From Lachnospiraceae bacterium (lineage in GTDB: Bacteria > Bacillota > Clostridia > Lachnospirales > Lachnospiraceae), in assembly GCA_015056975.1 (NCBI GenBank), contig SVFG01000015.1:1-37441 (forward strand): a stretch of 37,441 nucleotides of DNA, written 5' to 3'. The notes beneath the pieces were generated by a model. That model was not told the origin of the DNA. It was given only the letters and a program-made list of their open reading frames with translations, and did no database searches. The translations under genes were made by a program, and so were the position numbers. Shown here in pieces: positions 25,045 to 33,657 of the stretch. The stretch's first letter is position 1; every line of letters starts with the position of its first letter.

Positions 25045-25989
25045 TTATCTCTTTAATTTGCCTTTTAATTTATAATACATACGAGGGAATAATGCTATCA
25101 GCAGGCTCTTTTTATCAGCATTCCATTTCAATTGACGCACCATGTATCGAAACATGGCAATAACTTCCTCCACCCGTTTCTTATCTGCCTCTGAGTCACA
25201 TCGGATATGTGCCATTGCATCCATTTCTCCTTTGGCACTGCGAAGCACTCCCGGCAGCAATTTGTTAAGTTTTAAGCTTTGATATATTAAAAACCTTTCA
25301 TACATTGCTTCTACGCCATCTAAGTATTTCACACCCTTCACACTGGTTACGCTGGTTGCATTTCTTCTGTAACAATAAAATGACTCTTCCACGCCTGTAA
25401 CCTTATCACACTGCAAATAAACCTGATGTGCAATAAATTCATCTTCGTGTATACACTTTTCTTTAAAACGGAGTTCCTGAAATACTCTCTTTTTATACAC
25501 TCTTGTCCAAACAACTACATAACTCCAGTTGTGCTCTCGCTCCAACCACTCAAGAGCCTCCAAGCCACTGGCAGTTTCGTTCTTTACATACTTGCAGTCT
25601 ATTTCCGGTTCTCCCTCTTCGGTAACTTTGCAATAATTACACAAAACTATATCAGCGTCATTTTCCGCGATTGCTCCTATCATGACTTCATACATTTCCG
25701 GCTTAATAAAGTCATCACTATCAACAAATGCAATATATTCACCGGTTGCCACATCTAATCCTACATTTCTTGCAGCAGATATTCCCTTATTCTCCTGATG
25801 AATAACCCTAATTCGAGAATCCCTCTCTGCATAACAATCACAAATCTGTCCGGAACCATCTTTAGAGCCATCATCTACTAATATCAATTCCAAGTTGTCA
25901 TATGTCTGACACAATATACTGTCAACACACTGCTCCAAATATTTCTCCACATTATATACCGGCACAATCACACTTATCTTTCCACTCAT
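25045..25989 (-). CDS. Family 2 glycosyltransferase
   Basis: A 314-residue GT-A fold glycosyltransferase. It has ISVIVPVYNVEKYLEQCVDS at the N-terminus, the nucleotide-binding VDDGSKDGSG and the metal-binding DSDD (FVDSDDFIKPEMY), followed by a helical C-terminal part and no obvious membrane span. It adds a sugar to the lipid-linked repeat unit; donor and acceptor cannot be deduced. It lies 10 bases upstream of Wzy in transcription and 35 bases after Wzx. Start: ATG after AGAGGG. Confidence 0.9.
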   Translation of the reverse strand: MSGKISVIVPVYNVEKYLEQCVDSILCQTYDNLELILVDDGSKDGSGQICDCYAERDSRIRVIHQENKGISAARNVGLDVATGEYIAFVDSDDFIKPEMYEVMIGAIAENDADIVLCNYCKVTEEGEPEIDCKYVKNETASGLEALEWLEREHNWSYVVVWTRVYKKRVFQELRFKEKCIHEDEFIAHQVYLQCDKVTGVEESFYCYRRNATSVTSVKGVKYLDGVEAMYERFLIYQSLKLNKLLPGVLRSAKGEMDAMAHIRCDSEADKKRVEEVIAMFRYMVRQLKWNADKKSLLIALFPRMYYKLKGKLKR

Positions 25990-26024
25990 AAAATAGCACC
26001 CTCTACCATATTCTCACACGATAA

Positions 26025-27467
26025 TCATATGCGCGACATTTTAGCTTTTACTTTCTTAACAACACCAAACTGCTTATCTCCCCAATAAATCGTATACAGA
26101 CCAACTACAATCAACAACAACCATCTAATCAGCCAGTACTTTTCAAGGAAAATGGTAATCAGACCGATTGCCAGTGTAACGCTTGAAATAAGCAATAGCT
26201 TTTTAGTATCATAAATTACATTACCATGTACTTTTTTGGCCATTAAATAATGAAAAACAAAACACAATATATAAGTTATAAGCGTCGTATATGCTGCTGC
26301 AATATAGCCGTATGCCTGAATAAATATGTAATTTGTAACAACATTGATGACAGCCGCTCCCATTGTTCCTACTGCTATAAGCTTTGTTTTACCATAGAAA
26401 AACTCAACCAGTGAAGGCAATGTATATAAAAAGGTAAAATATCCACCCAACACTACCGGAATGACGCATGGTGTTGCTCCCCAATATTCTTTGTCGCCTA
26501 ATACTTTAATAATCTCCGGTGCTGCCAAAACTATCATAACTGTATAAAGTGCCATACCAAATGCATACTTTGTGCCTTGCCTTCTGATTTCTTCATACTC
26601 TTTAGCTTCCATTTTTTCATACAGCCATGGCTTCCAGACTTTATCTAAGGAAGTTGCCACTACATTGAACAGCGCATGAATCGTATATGCAAAGCTGTAA
26701 ATACCATTTGCCGCTGCCCCTACCATATCTCTTATCATAATACGATCAAATATTGACAAAACCACTTGCGCGATTCCATGCGGTATTATCGGAATACTAT
26801 AAACCAAACCAAACTTCCAGAACTCTCTATTGAATGACGGAGCAACTTTTTTGAAGAAAAATACCACAATATATATACCAATCAATACAATCGGCACAAC
26901 CGTACCAACAATTCTTCCCAGACTTCTCTGATCGCTAAATACAGTTAATATCAGCATTACGGAAACAATTATATTGAAAATGCCATTAAAAGCTGAAACC
27001 TTTAAAAACATTCCCACACTGTAATTTAAGCTGATATATACATTGTATACCTGCATAAACGAACTGCACATACAATGTATTATCAATAAATTAGCCACAG
27101 CACGGCTAAATCCAAAGGCTTCCCCGTAAAAACCATACCCAACATTTGCAAATATTAGCCACGCGCCCGTACTAAGCATTATCAAAGCAATTATGGATGA
27201 TACATATTCGTCCAATCTCTCTCCATATTTATACTTCGCATTATTAATACTCGAATGTAAGGCCAGCCCCACTAATATGTAAACAATTGCCTCGTAAGAA
27301 TAATAGGTACTGAATTCACCATAATCAGAGGTAGACAAAAGTCTGGTAAAAATCGGTGCAGATAGGAAAGTTATTCCTTTCAACAAATAGTTGCCAATAA
27401 CATATGCCGCTCCTGCTTTTACAATCTTCGAATTATTCTCAGAAACATTCGCTTTATGGTTACTCAA
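26025..27467 (-). CDS. Wzx-type polysaccharide flippase
   Basis: A membrane protein of about 480 residues with roughly 12-14 helices of the MATE/MOP polysaccharide exporter type, beginning KAGAAYVIGNYLLKGITFLS with the usual FTRLLSTSDYGEFSTYYS segment. It moves the lipid-linked repeat unit across the membrane. No ATG is well placed. TTG at 27465-27467 has GGGGGGA six to eight bases upstream and is my choice; a TTG at 27482 overlaps that site. It is the first gene of the long third unit, after the terminator at 27563-27610. Confidence 0.88.
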   Translation of the reverse strand: MSNHKANVSENNSKIVKAGAAYVIGNYLLKGITFLSAPIFTRLLSTSDYGEFSTYYSYEAIVYILVGLALHSSINNAKYKYGERLDEYVSSIIALIMLSTGAWLIFANVGYGFYGEAFGFSRAVANLLIIHCMCSSFMQVYNVYISLNYSVGMFLKVSAFNGIFNIIVSVMLILTVFSDQRSLGRIVGTVVPIVLIGIYIVVFFFKKVAPSFNREFWKFGLVYSIPIIPHGIAQVVLSIFDRIMIRDMVGAAANGIYSFAYTIHALFNVVATSLDKVWKPWLYEKMEAKEYEEIRRQGTKYAFGMALYTVMIVLAAPEIIKVLGDKEYWGATPCVIPVVLGGYFTFLYTLPSLVEFFYGKTKLIAVGTMGAAVINVVTNYIFIQAYGYIAAAYTTLITYILCFVFHYLMAKKVHGNVIYDTKKLLLISSVTLAIGLITIFLEKYWLIRWLLLIVVGLYTIYWGDKQFGVVKKVKAKMSRI

Positions 27468-27507
27468 TTTCAGTCCCCCCAAAAAACAATATTAATGCTT
27501 ACATAAT

Positions 27508-27536
27508 ATTTTACCACGAACCCTATCAATCGTCTA
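27508..27536 (-). promoter_or_regulatory. Possible promoter of the Wzx-led unit
   Basis: On the minus strand TAGACG (27531-27536) and TAAAAT (27508-27513) are 17 bases apart, between the upstream terminator and the Wzx start. The boxes are imperfect, but transcription must restart here if the terminator is effective. Confidence 0.4.
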
Positions 27537-27562
27537 GCAATTTATATATCTGTATTAATAGC

Positions 27563-27610
27563 AAAAGCCTTATAAGAATCGGAAACTAAGTTTCGCCACT
27601 CTTATAAGGC
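27563..27610 (-). terminator. Terminator after the beta-helix/LRR gene
   Basis: Perfect 11-bp outer arms GCCTTATAAGA (27567-27577) / TCTTATAAGGC (27600-27610) enclose an inner GAAAC-TAA-GTTTC hairpin and are followed on the minus strand by TTTT. It begins 10 bases beyond the stop codon of the gene. Confidence 0.8.
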
Positions 27611-27620
27611 ATAGTACGTA

Positions 27621-29879
27621 TTATTTCATACTAGTTTGCAGTGATTCATTTCTTTGATATACATGCACTTTCTTCCATGCATCAATACCGCCTTCATAAT
27701 GAGATTCAATAAGTGATGTGTTATGAAAAGCATAAGCCCAAATTTCTTTTACATTTCTTGGTATTGATATTCTATCCAATTTCTTGCAACTTTGAAAAGC
27801 ATTATTACAAATTGTATCTAAGCTATTCGGCAATTCCACTTTGACAATACTTCTACATGAAATAAATGCTTGTGCGCCAACATTTGTAATACCCTCTCCA
27901 ACAATAACCGTTGTAATAATATCTTTATAGTCGTGCCAAGGTGCATTCTTTCGGGAATGATAATTAGCCATTTTCCCTTCTCCGTTCAGAGTCAGCACTC
28001 CCGCATCGTCCAAAATGAACGTAATGTTATTCCCTCTCAATCCACACTCACCACTCAAAATACATGTTGCAATCTCTTCCTCTTGTTCAATAGCCGCTCC
28101 AATTTCCATCTTTTCCGTAAGATTTTCGTTTTTAACACTTACCTCTACAGCCTTCCATGCTTCCTCTGTCCCTTCGTATATAACGCGCTGTAACAAAACA
28201 TGAATAAATGCGCTATCATATATAGATTTTAAAGAAGCCGGCAAAGTAATCTCCAATATACTGGTACATTTTGCAAATGCTCTTGTTCCAATAATCTCAA
28301 GCGTTTTAGGAAGAGTAACCTTCTCAACATAAGAACAATCCGTAAACATCTGGTTACCAACAGTAGTTATACCATCATTAATGACAACCTCCCTGATATC
28401 ATTTCTGTAGTCTTCAAACCATGGAGCTCTCTTTTGTGAATGATAACTTTCTGTCGCCCCCGTCCCTGTAATGGTCAAAATCCCCGTGTTCGTAAGTTCA
28501 TATGTGGCATTCTTACCACAACTTCCCTGCAGGATAACCTTTTCTTTGTTTCCTTTTCCTGCATCAGCAATCTTTTCTTTTTCTGCTTGCGAAAGCACTA
28601 CTCCCTTAGTAGTCCAATTTGCATAACGAATCTGTTTTACATCATCTGCTTTCGTTGCATCAAAACATACTAAATAATCCACATCACTCTCTATACAAAC
28701 AGGCACATCAAAAGGATATTCACTGTAATCCGAGTATAATTCATTTCCATTCGGACTTCCCTCTACTAAAAATTCATACACATTGCCATCCGCAAAAACA
28801 ACTAAAGTTCTATCTAAATTTGTATCATTGGTAACACTTACATAGGTCTTTCCATTATCCTTCCATACAGAACCCACATACAAACTGTTTGTATTCTGCA
28901 CATTATTCAATGTAATTCCTTCACACACTGTAGGATAAACCGGTCCGTATACTCTGGTACATCCGATATTAATATTATCAAACTTAACATTTTTATAGGT
29001 ACGGCCGTTTTTACTACTTGCATACATGCTATAACCGCCACCGTTCAACGTACAATCCGTAAAAGTAATATTATCTCCGTCGCTATATTCCAGCTGAAGC
29101 ATTATACAGGCATTTACTGTAGCAGTATTGATGTCCTCTCGCATTGTAGGTACTTCAAATCGACAATTATTATAATGAACATTAATTACATCAAGATTTT
29201 TTTCACCATATATCTGTGTCGCATCCGTATGAACTCCGCCACCCGCAGGATCAGAGCTTCCCATATCACAGAAGAACGAATTATTAACTGATACATTTCG
29301 GTACGGAACCAGCGCATCCTTATAAGTTCCTCCAAAACGACAAGCTTCAAATGTCGCATTGCTTCCCTTAAAACTTACGATTGTACAATCTTTAAAGCTG
29401 AAGGATACCTGACTGTCACCTCTTCCGGTAGAAATTGCATCAAATTTGCAATTAATAAATTGAACCTGAACTTTCTTTTCTACCAAATACTCATTCATAA
29501 ATACTAATGAGCCTTTGGAAAAATCAATTCCCTCAAATGTCAAAACAGGATTTGTAGTATCCACAATTTTAAAATTAAACTGATTAGCAGTTCCGTTATT
29601 TCCCACCTTCAAAGTAACACCTTGTACAGTATCACCCATATCTATCGCAACTAATTTTCCCTTCGCACCGGTGTTATATTTATCAGGCATAACCACTTCA
29701 TCTGCTTTTGTGGGATTCACAACATAACTACCCAAAACGCTCAGCGGAACTTCATCTTCATTAATATCAGTATAATTCTCGTGTTTTCCTGCTCCAACAA
29801 TGCACAGCACCAACATTGCCACACATACGAAGCAACTGATTATTCCGCATATCCATCTTTCTTTACAAATTTTAATCAT
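27621..29879 (-). CDS. Exported beta-helix protein with two BspA-type LRR modules
   Basis: A 752-residue protein with an N-terminal membrane anchor or signal (about 11-31). A right-handed beta-helix region follows (about 95-330; repeating short strands such as VQVQFINCKFDA, SFSFKDCTI, ITFTDCTL and the HTDATQIYG motif). Two similar C-terminal LRR_5/BspA modules (about 452-585 and 610-745) each start G-x-CG, run through YHSxKxAPW and continue with GIT-x-VG repeats. Beta-helix proteins in such loci are often polysaccharide lyases or hydrolases; here no catalytic residues can be named. It has its own promoter and lies behind a cyclic-di-GMP-I riboswitch, so its production should respond to that messenger. 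Confidence 0.85.
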   Translation of the reverse strand: MIKICKERWICGIISCFVCVAMLVLCIVGAGKHENYTDINEDEVPLSVLGSYVVNPTKADEVVMPDKYNTGAKGKLVAIDMGDTVQGVTLKVGNNGTANQFNFKIVDTTNPVLTFEGIDFSKGSLVFMNEYLVEKKVQVQFINCKFDAISTGRGDSQVSFSFKDCTIVSFKGSNATFEACRFGGTYKDALVPYRNVSVNNSFFCDMGSSDPAGGGVHTDATQIYGEKNLDVINVHYNNCRFEVPTMREDINTATVNACIMLQLEYSDGDNITFTDCTLNGGGYSMYASSKNGRTYKNVKFDNINIGCTRVYGPVYPTVCEGITLNNVQNTNSLYVGSVWKDNGKTYVSVTNDTNLDRTLVVFADGNVYEFLVEGSPNGNELYSDYSEYPFDVPVCIESDVDYLVCFDATKADDVKQIRYANWTTKGVVLSQAEKEKIADAGKGNKEKVILQGSCGKNATYELTNTGILTITGTGATESYHSQKRAPWFEDYRNDIREVVINDGITTVGNQMFTDCSYVEKVTLPKTLEIIGTRAFAKCTSILEITLPASLKSIYDSAFIHVLLQRVIYEGTEEAWKAVEVSVKNENLTEKMEIGAAIEQEEEIATCILSGECGLRGNNITFILDDAGVLTLNGEGKMANYHSRKNAPWHDYKDIITTVIVGEGITNVGAQAFISCRSIVKVELPNSLDTICNNAFQSCKKLDRISIPRNVKEIWAYAFHNTSLIESHYEGGIDAWKKVHVYQRNESLQTSMK

Positions 29880-29915
29880 ACTATTTCACCTCTCATGTAA
29901 TACTTGATAAAGGCT

Positions 29916-29951
29916 AAAAAAAATCTCTGTCATCCACAAATGACAAAGATT
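29916..29951 (-). terminator. Intrinsic terminator in the riboswitch expression platform
   Basis: A 12-bp stem AATCTTTGTCAT / ATGACAGAGATT (one G-U pair) with loop TTGTGG is followed by eight T on the minus strand, 20 bases downstream of the aptamer and 37 upstream of the gene. The 3' edge of the aptamer, GGTTACC (29971-29977), can instead pair with GGTAATC (29948-29954), which overlaps the terminator's 5' arm. The two folds are exclusive. Confidence 0.85.
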
Positions 29952-29970
29952 ACCTTGAGAAACTTTATTA

Positions 29971-30055
29971 GGTAACCGGCTGTCATAACAATTACTTTGC
30001 TTTAGACCCTTGGCTTTGCGTCACTGCCTTTCGACAGCTTTGCCTTTATCTGTTT
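29971..30055 (-). ncRNA. Cyclic-di-GMP-I (GEMM-I) riboswitch aptamer
   Basis: Read on the minus strand, the element has the family hallmarks in order. These are AGATAAAGGCAAAGC, a hairpin CTGTC-GAAA-GGCAG with its GAAA tetraloop, GACGCAAAGCC, the tetraloop-receptor-side GGGTCTAA, a second stem and finally GACAGCCGGTTACC. Known members bind cyclic di-GMP and control motility, adhesion and polysaccharide genes. The downstream pairing choice predicts that ligand frees the terminator arm and lowers expression (an OFF switch). The family identity is strong from the sequence; the direction of control is inferred. Confidence 0.92.
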
Positions 30056-30071
30056 ATACTATCATACTTCT

Positions 30072-30100
30072 AGTATATTCTTCCAAGTTCTCATTTGCAA
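30072..30100 (-). promoter_or_regulatory. Promoter of the riboswitch-beta-helix transcript
   Basis: On the minus strand TTGCAA (30095-30100) and TATACT (30072-30077) are 17 bases apart, so transcription would begin just before the aptamer. It lies between the GT2 stop codon (30114) and the riboswitch. Confidence 0.7.
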
Positions 30101-30113
30101 TAGGACCTTAGTC

Positions 30114-31046
30114 TCATTTTCCTTTAATTGCCAGATATACTTCCACCAAATAGGATTTCAAATTTTGATAAAATCCCAAATAGCCAAGCAGCTTAATACT
30201 TTTTAATATCTTTCTATCGCGTAAGAGACTGATTCTGTTCTTCATCATATCAATATGCTTGTTAACAATCTTCTGTTCTTTAGGCTGTGCCGCTCTGTCT
30301 TGCAGCATATCCCTCATCTTTTCATTTGCATGCAGCATATGTTCAAACAACTTCACACGTTTTTCCACAGTATGATACTTTCCATAAGTTGAAGTATTAT
30401 TACCATGAAGCCTGTGCTTAATCAGATTTTGATGTAAAATGTAGCAACCGTCTGCACACTGTGCCAGCTTCCACATGCGGTCATCCTGTGCCCATCCGTC
30501 AAACCAATATTTCTTTATATCGTGATAAAACTCTCGACGCACGCACATACAGCACCCGATGGCACCGATATACAGGCTCTTAGGTGCAATGGACACTTTC
30601 TCAAGCACACCATTGTCCGGCATTTTGTCCAACACCTTTTTAGGAGCTTCCTGCGCATTTTCACCATAAAACCAAGGCACATAATCCGTGCATAATACCT
30701 GGCAGTCTTCATGCTCTTCCATAATGTCTGCCATAACCTGTACCTTATCTTCATTCCACACATCATCCTGATCTGCAAAGAAAATCAAGTCACCTGTTGC
30801 AAGGGAGGTTACCTTATCAAAATTATCTGCATATCCCAGATTCTTCTCATTTACTACCACTTTCCAACTATCGCTCAGACTATACTCTGTAATGTACTGT
30901 TTTGCCACAGCAACAGTGTTGTCAGAGGAACCATCATCACACATAATTACTTCGTCTACAGCTCTCGTCTGCAAACGTATACTGTCAAGCTGTTCCTTTA
31001 TGAATTCTTCTCCATTGTAGGTAGCCATTACTACTGAGATTTTCAT
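30114..31046 (-). CDS. Family 2 glycosyltransferase, rhamnosyltransferase-like
   Basis: A 310-residue enzyme starting MKISVVMATYNGEEFIKEQL. It has the CDDGSSDNT nucleotide-binding motif, FADQDDVW (the DQDD form typical of RfbF/WsaF-like rhamnosyltransferases) and WAQDDRMW downstream. A rhamnosyl role is suggested by the motif type and by rfbD in the same window, but is not proven. The start overlaps the stop of the preceding GT2 by four bases (ATGA). It is the last gene of the first polysaccharide unit, before the riboswitch. Confidence 0.88.
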   Translation of the reverse strand: MKISVVMATYNGEEFIKEQLDSIRLQTRAVDEVIMCDDGSSDNTVAVAKQYITEYSLSDSWKVVVNEKNLGYADNFDKVTSLATGDLIFFADQDDVWNEDKVQVMADIMEEHEDCQVLCTDYVPWFYGENAQEAPKKVLDKMPDNGVLEKVSIAPKSLYIGAIGCCMCVRREFYHDIKKYWFDGWAQDDRMWKLAQCADGCYILHQNLIKHRLHGNNTSTYGKYHTVEKRVKLFEHMLHANEKMRDMLQDRAAQPKEQKIVNKHIDMMKNRISLLRDRKILKSIKLLGYLGFYQNLKSYLVEVYLAIKGK

Positions 31047-32044
31047 GAATACTGTCTCTCCGTTTTGCCCTTTAGTCTAATTAATCCTGCGTATAAGCCT
31101 GCAGTAGCCCTGTTAAAGCTCTTCATATACAAGTTCTGTAAACCGCCCCTGAAATACCTGTTTTTGCGGTACTGGGGGAAATTCTTCTCTATATACTCCA
31201 ATGTTTTTCGCAGCAGTTCCTTTCTTTCTTTCCGTTCTGCCACTTTACCGATTCTCTGAAGCGAGCTGCAAAGCAACACTCTGACGCAGAAATAAGTCAA
31301 TTCATCTTTATACTGCTCGTAAAAACCCTTTTCCTTATAAAACTGTAGGGACGCGTCCAGTACCGGGAAAATCTGTGCCACCTTAAATGCCTTAAAGGTC
31401 GTCATCGTCGAATTGCTGTGACGGACTCTATAAGCCAGAGGTTCTTCTATCACTGCCAGTTTTTTACAGTAAGGAATCAGATTCAGATAAAACGCAGTAT
31501 CCTCGTAAATCACACCCTCCGGAAATCCGGCACCGGATTCCTCCAGGATACTTCTTCGATACAGATGCAAAAAGGGAGAAGCCAATGCTCCCATAAACAT
31601 ATCCCTTGTCTCATGTGCAACCTTAGATGCAACATAATGTTGCAATTCCACCTCTTTATCGTCCTCGTAGGTAAGGTCTGTATATCCGCAAGCCACATAA
31701 TCTGCATCTGTTTCCACAGCCTTTTCATACATGCGCGCGAACATTTCCTCTTTCACAAAATCATCTGAGTCCAGGAAACCTATATACTCGCCCGTACATA
31801 ATCCCAGAGCCTTATTCCTCGCAACGGCCTGCCCACTGTTCTCTTGGGTTCTGTACACAAATTTTTCGGGATACTTCTCCATATACTCTTGTATAATTTG
31901 CGGAGAAGAATCCTTTGAGCCATCATTCACAATTACAATTTCAATATCTCCTATCGTCTGATTTACCAACGAATCCAAACACTTATTAAGATATTTTTCC
32001 GTATTGTATACCGGAACTATTACACTAACTTTTGGCGTATTCAT
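31043..32044 (-). CDS. Family 2 glycosyltransferase
   Basis: A 333-residue GT-A glycosyltransferase with VSVIVPVYNTEKYLNKCLDS, the VNDGSKDSS motif and the DSDD metal site (FLDSDDFVKEEMF). A C-terminal helical region follows. It resembles the enzyme at 25045-25989 in its N-terminal half but differs beyond. It overlaps both neighbours by four bases, so translation is probably coupled along PIG-L, GT2, GT2. Donor unknown. Confidence 0.9.
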   Translation of the reverse strand: MNTPKVSVIVPVYNTEKYLNKCLDSLVNQTIGDIEIVIVNDGSKDSSPQIIQEYMEKYPEKFVYRTQENSGQAVARNKALGLCTGEYIGFLDSDDFVKEEMFARMYEKAVETDADYVACGYTDLTYEDDKEVELQHYVASKVAHETRDMFMGALASPFLHLYRRSILEESGAGFPEGVIYEDTAFYLNLIPYCKKLAVIEEPLAYRVRHSNSTMTTFKAFKVAQIFPVLDASLQFYKEKGFYEQYKDELTYFCVRVLLCSSLQRIGKVAERKERKELLRKTLEYIEKNFPQYRKNRYFRGGLQNLYMKSFNRATAGLYAGLIRLKGKTERQYS

Positions 32045-33657
32045 ACATTTCCTCTTTTTTTCATCTTTTTGGCAATATTTCTCGTTTTTCGCAATATCCG
32101 ATAACAGCAGTAAGTAACTCCATAGCTTAACTTATTGCATATTAGTATTATCTTCAATTTACAATCCTTATCACCTTTTTCGCACACTACGATATCAAAT
32201 ATATCCGGATTATCAAGCAGGTTAATAAAATAATATTCCTTTTTACCAAGCCTTTCCTTCTTCACCTCGCAAACTTCGTCTACGGAATAACTTGCACTTG
32301 ACTCTCCGTTATACAAATATATTTTCTTCCCATTCATAGAATCTGTACTATAACAAAATTCATCATCTTCTGTAAGCTTAATAAATCTTACACTGTTTTC
32401 TTTGGAACCAAATATTTCAAGCTCCGAAAAACCGGCTCCTTCGCCTGTCGCCTCCAACACTTCAATTTGCAACTGATTTACATTAATCTGTCGTCCAAGC
32501 TCCAGTTTTTGCACTTTATCAGTACCTAATATGAACTCCTGCACAAACCCATTATCCATAGATATTCGAATTTTATTAATATAAGCCTCCGTATTGCATC
32601 CCATATAAAAAACAATACTTTGAATCTCTACTTCTGTCTTAAATTTGGCAACAATGCTTTTTTCCATGTCATCTGCATCAGGAATCCACACCCTCTTATC
32701 GAATTTAGGATATTCGTAATTCCCCATCATCATATTGGTATTGTCAAATAAAATATAATCGTTCAAATATGCTCCATCGCCTGATGACACACAAATATCA
32801 GCCTTATATAACAAGCTATCCGTTCTTCTCTGCCAAAATATTTGATCCTGATTAATAATTCTGTCTGCCTGACAAATAATCAATTGGCTTTTGTGTTTAG
32901 CCAATGCCCTATAAATGGCGTTTTGCATCAATATCGGCTTCCGTACCTTTTCAACAACAGGAAAGCGTACCCTTTGTTCCCAAACATAATATGGATTTTG
33001 CATATCACAAGCCGCAAATTCTTCTTTTACAAATTTTGTGGAATTACCCTTTCTACCAAAATCACGTTTTCCCTTAAACGCAGTTGGATACGCAAATCCC
33101 TTATATACTGTAGGATAATAGTTTTCCCCCTTATTGAGAATTCTTCCCATCGCTTCTTCAAATGCCAATGACGCTTCTCTATGATCTGTATGGCTGTCAA
33201 AATCAACACAATATATTTCGTCAGGCAAAAAATCCAAAATCACGTCTTGAATATCCCGTACCAAATTCTCATGACTCAATTCACTGTGATAACCGTCACG
33301 AGCATATCTGAAATCATCAAACAATTTAGTTGATTGGGTTCTATTCACCCCTTTTTTACTCTTCCATTTTTCTTGTCTCATGTCTAATTGGTCCGGATAT
33401 CCCAAAAAGATAATATTATCTTTACAGATTCCTAACACCCCAAGACTATCTGACGCTTCTCGCTGACGAACATAAGCATCTTCAAAACAGTCACCATTTG
33501 TAGTAAATACTACTTTTACTTCTGCCTGTCCATATGCATAATTTGCCAATATTCCTCCCGCGACATTAATCTCATCGTCTTCATGAGGAACAATAATCAG
33601 TATCTTTTTCTTAACAGTTTTACATTCAGAAAAGAAGGAATTAGTTGTCTTACTCAT
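32041..33657 (-). CDS. PIG-L (LmbE) family deacetylase with extra C-terminal domains
   Basis: A 538-residue protein whose first ~250 residues form a PIG-L zinc-dependent N-deacetylase domain. It has PHEDDE near residue 24 and HTDH (in DFDSHTDHREAS), the zinc ligands of the family, which removes acetyl groups from N-acetylated sugars. A second region (about 320-440) looks like a galactose-binding/F5-8-type beta sandwich (IVFYMGCNTEAYINKIRIS, FSELEIFG). A basic tail follows. Start MSKTTNSFF at 33657 is preferred over an ATG at 33708, since AAGGA precedes it; it overlaps the GT4 stop by eight bases. It probably deacetylates a sugar of the polymer or its lipid-linked precursor. Confidence 0.85.
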   Translation of the reverse strand: MSKTTNSFFSECKTVKKKILIIVPHEDDEINVAGGILANYAYGQAEVKVVFTTNGDCFEDAYVRQREASDSLGVLGICKDNIIFLGYPDQLDMRQEKWKSKKGVNRTQSTKLFDDFRYARDGYHSELSHENLVRDIQDVILDFLPDEIYCVDFDSHTDHREASLAFEEAMGRILNKGENYYPTVYKGFAYPTAFKGKRDFGRKGNSTKFVKEEFAACDMQNPYYVWEQRVRFPVVEKVRKPILMQNAIYRALAKHKSQLIICQADRIINQDQIFWQRRTDSLLYKADICVSSGDGAYLNDYILFDNTNMMMGNYEYPKFDKRVWIPDADDMEKSIVAKFKTEVEIQSIVFYMGCNTEAYINKIRISMDNGFVQEFILGTDKVQKLELGRQINVNQLQIEVLEATGEGAGFSELEIFGSKENSVRFIKLTEDDEFCYSTDSMNGKKIYLYNGESSASYSVDEVCEVKKERLGKKEYYFINLLDNPDIFDIVVCEKGDKDCKLKIILICNKLSYGVTYCCYRILRKTRNIAKKMKKRGNV

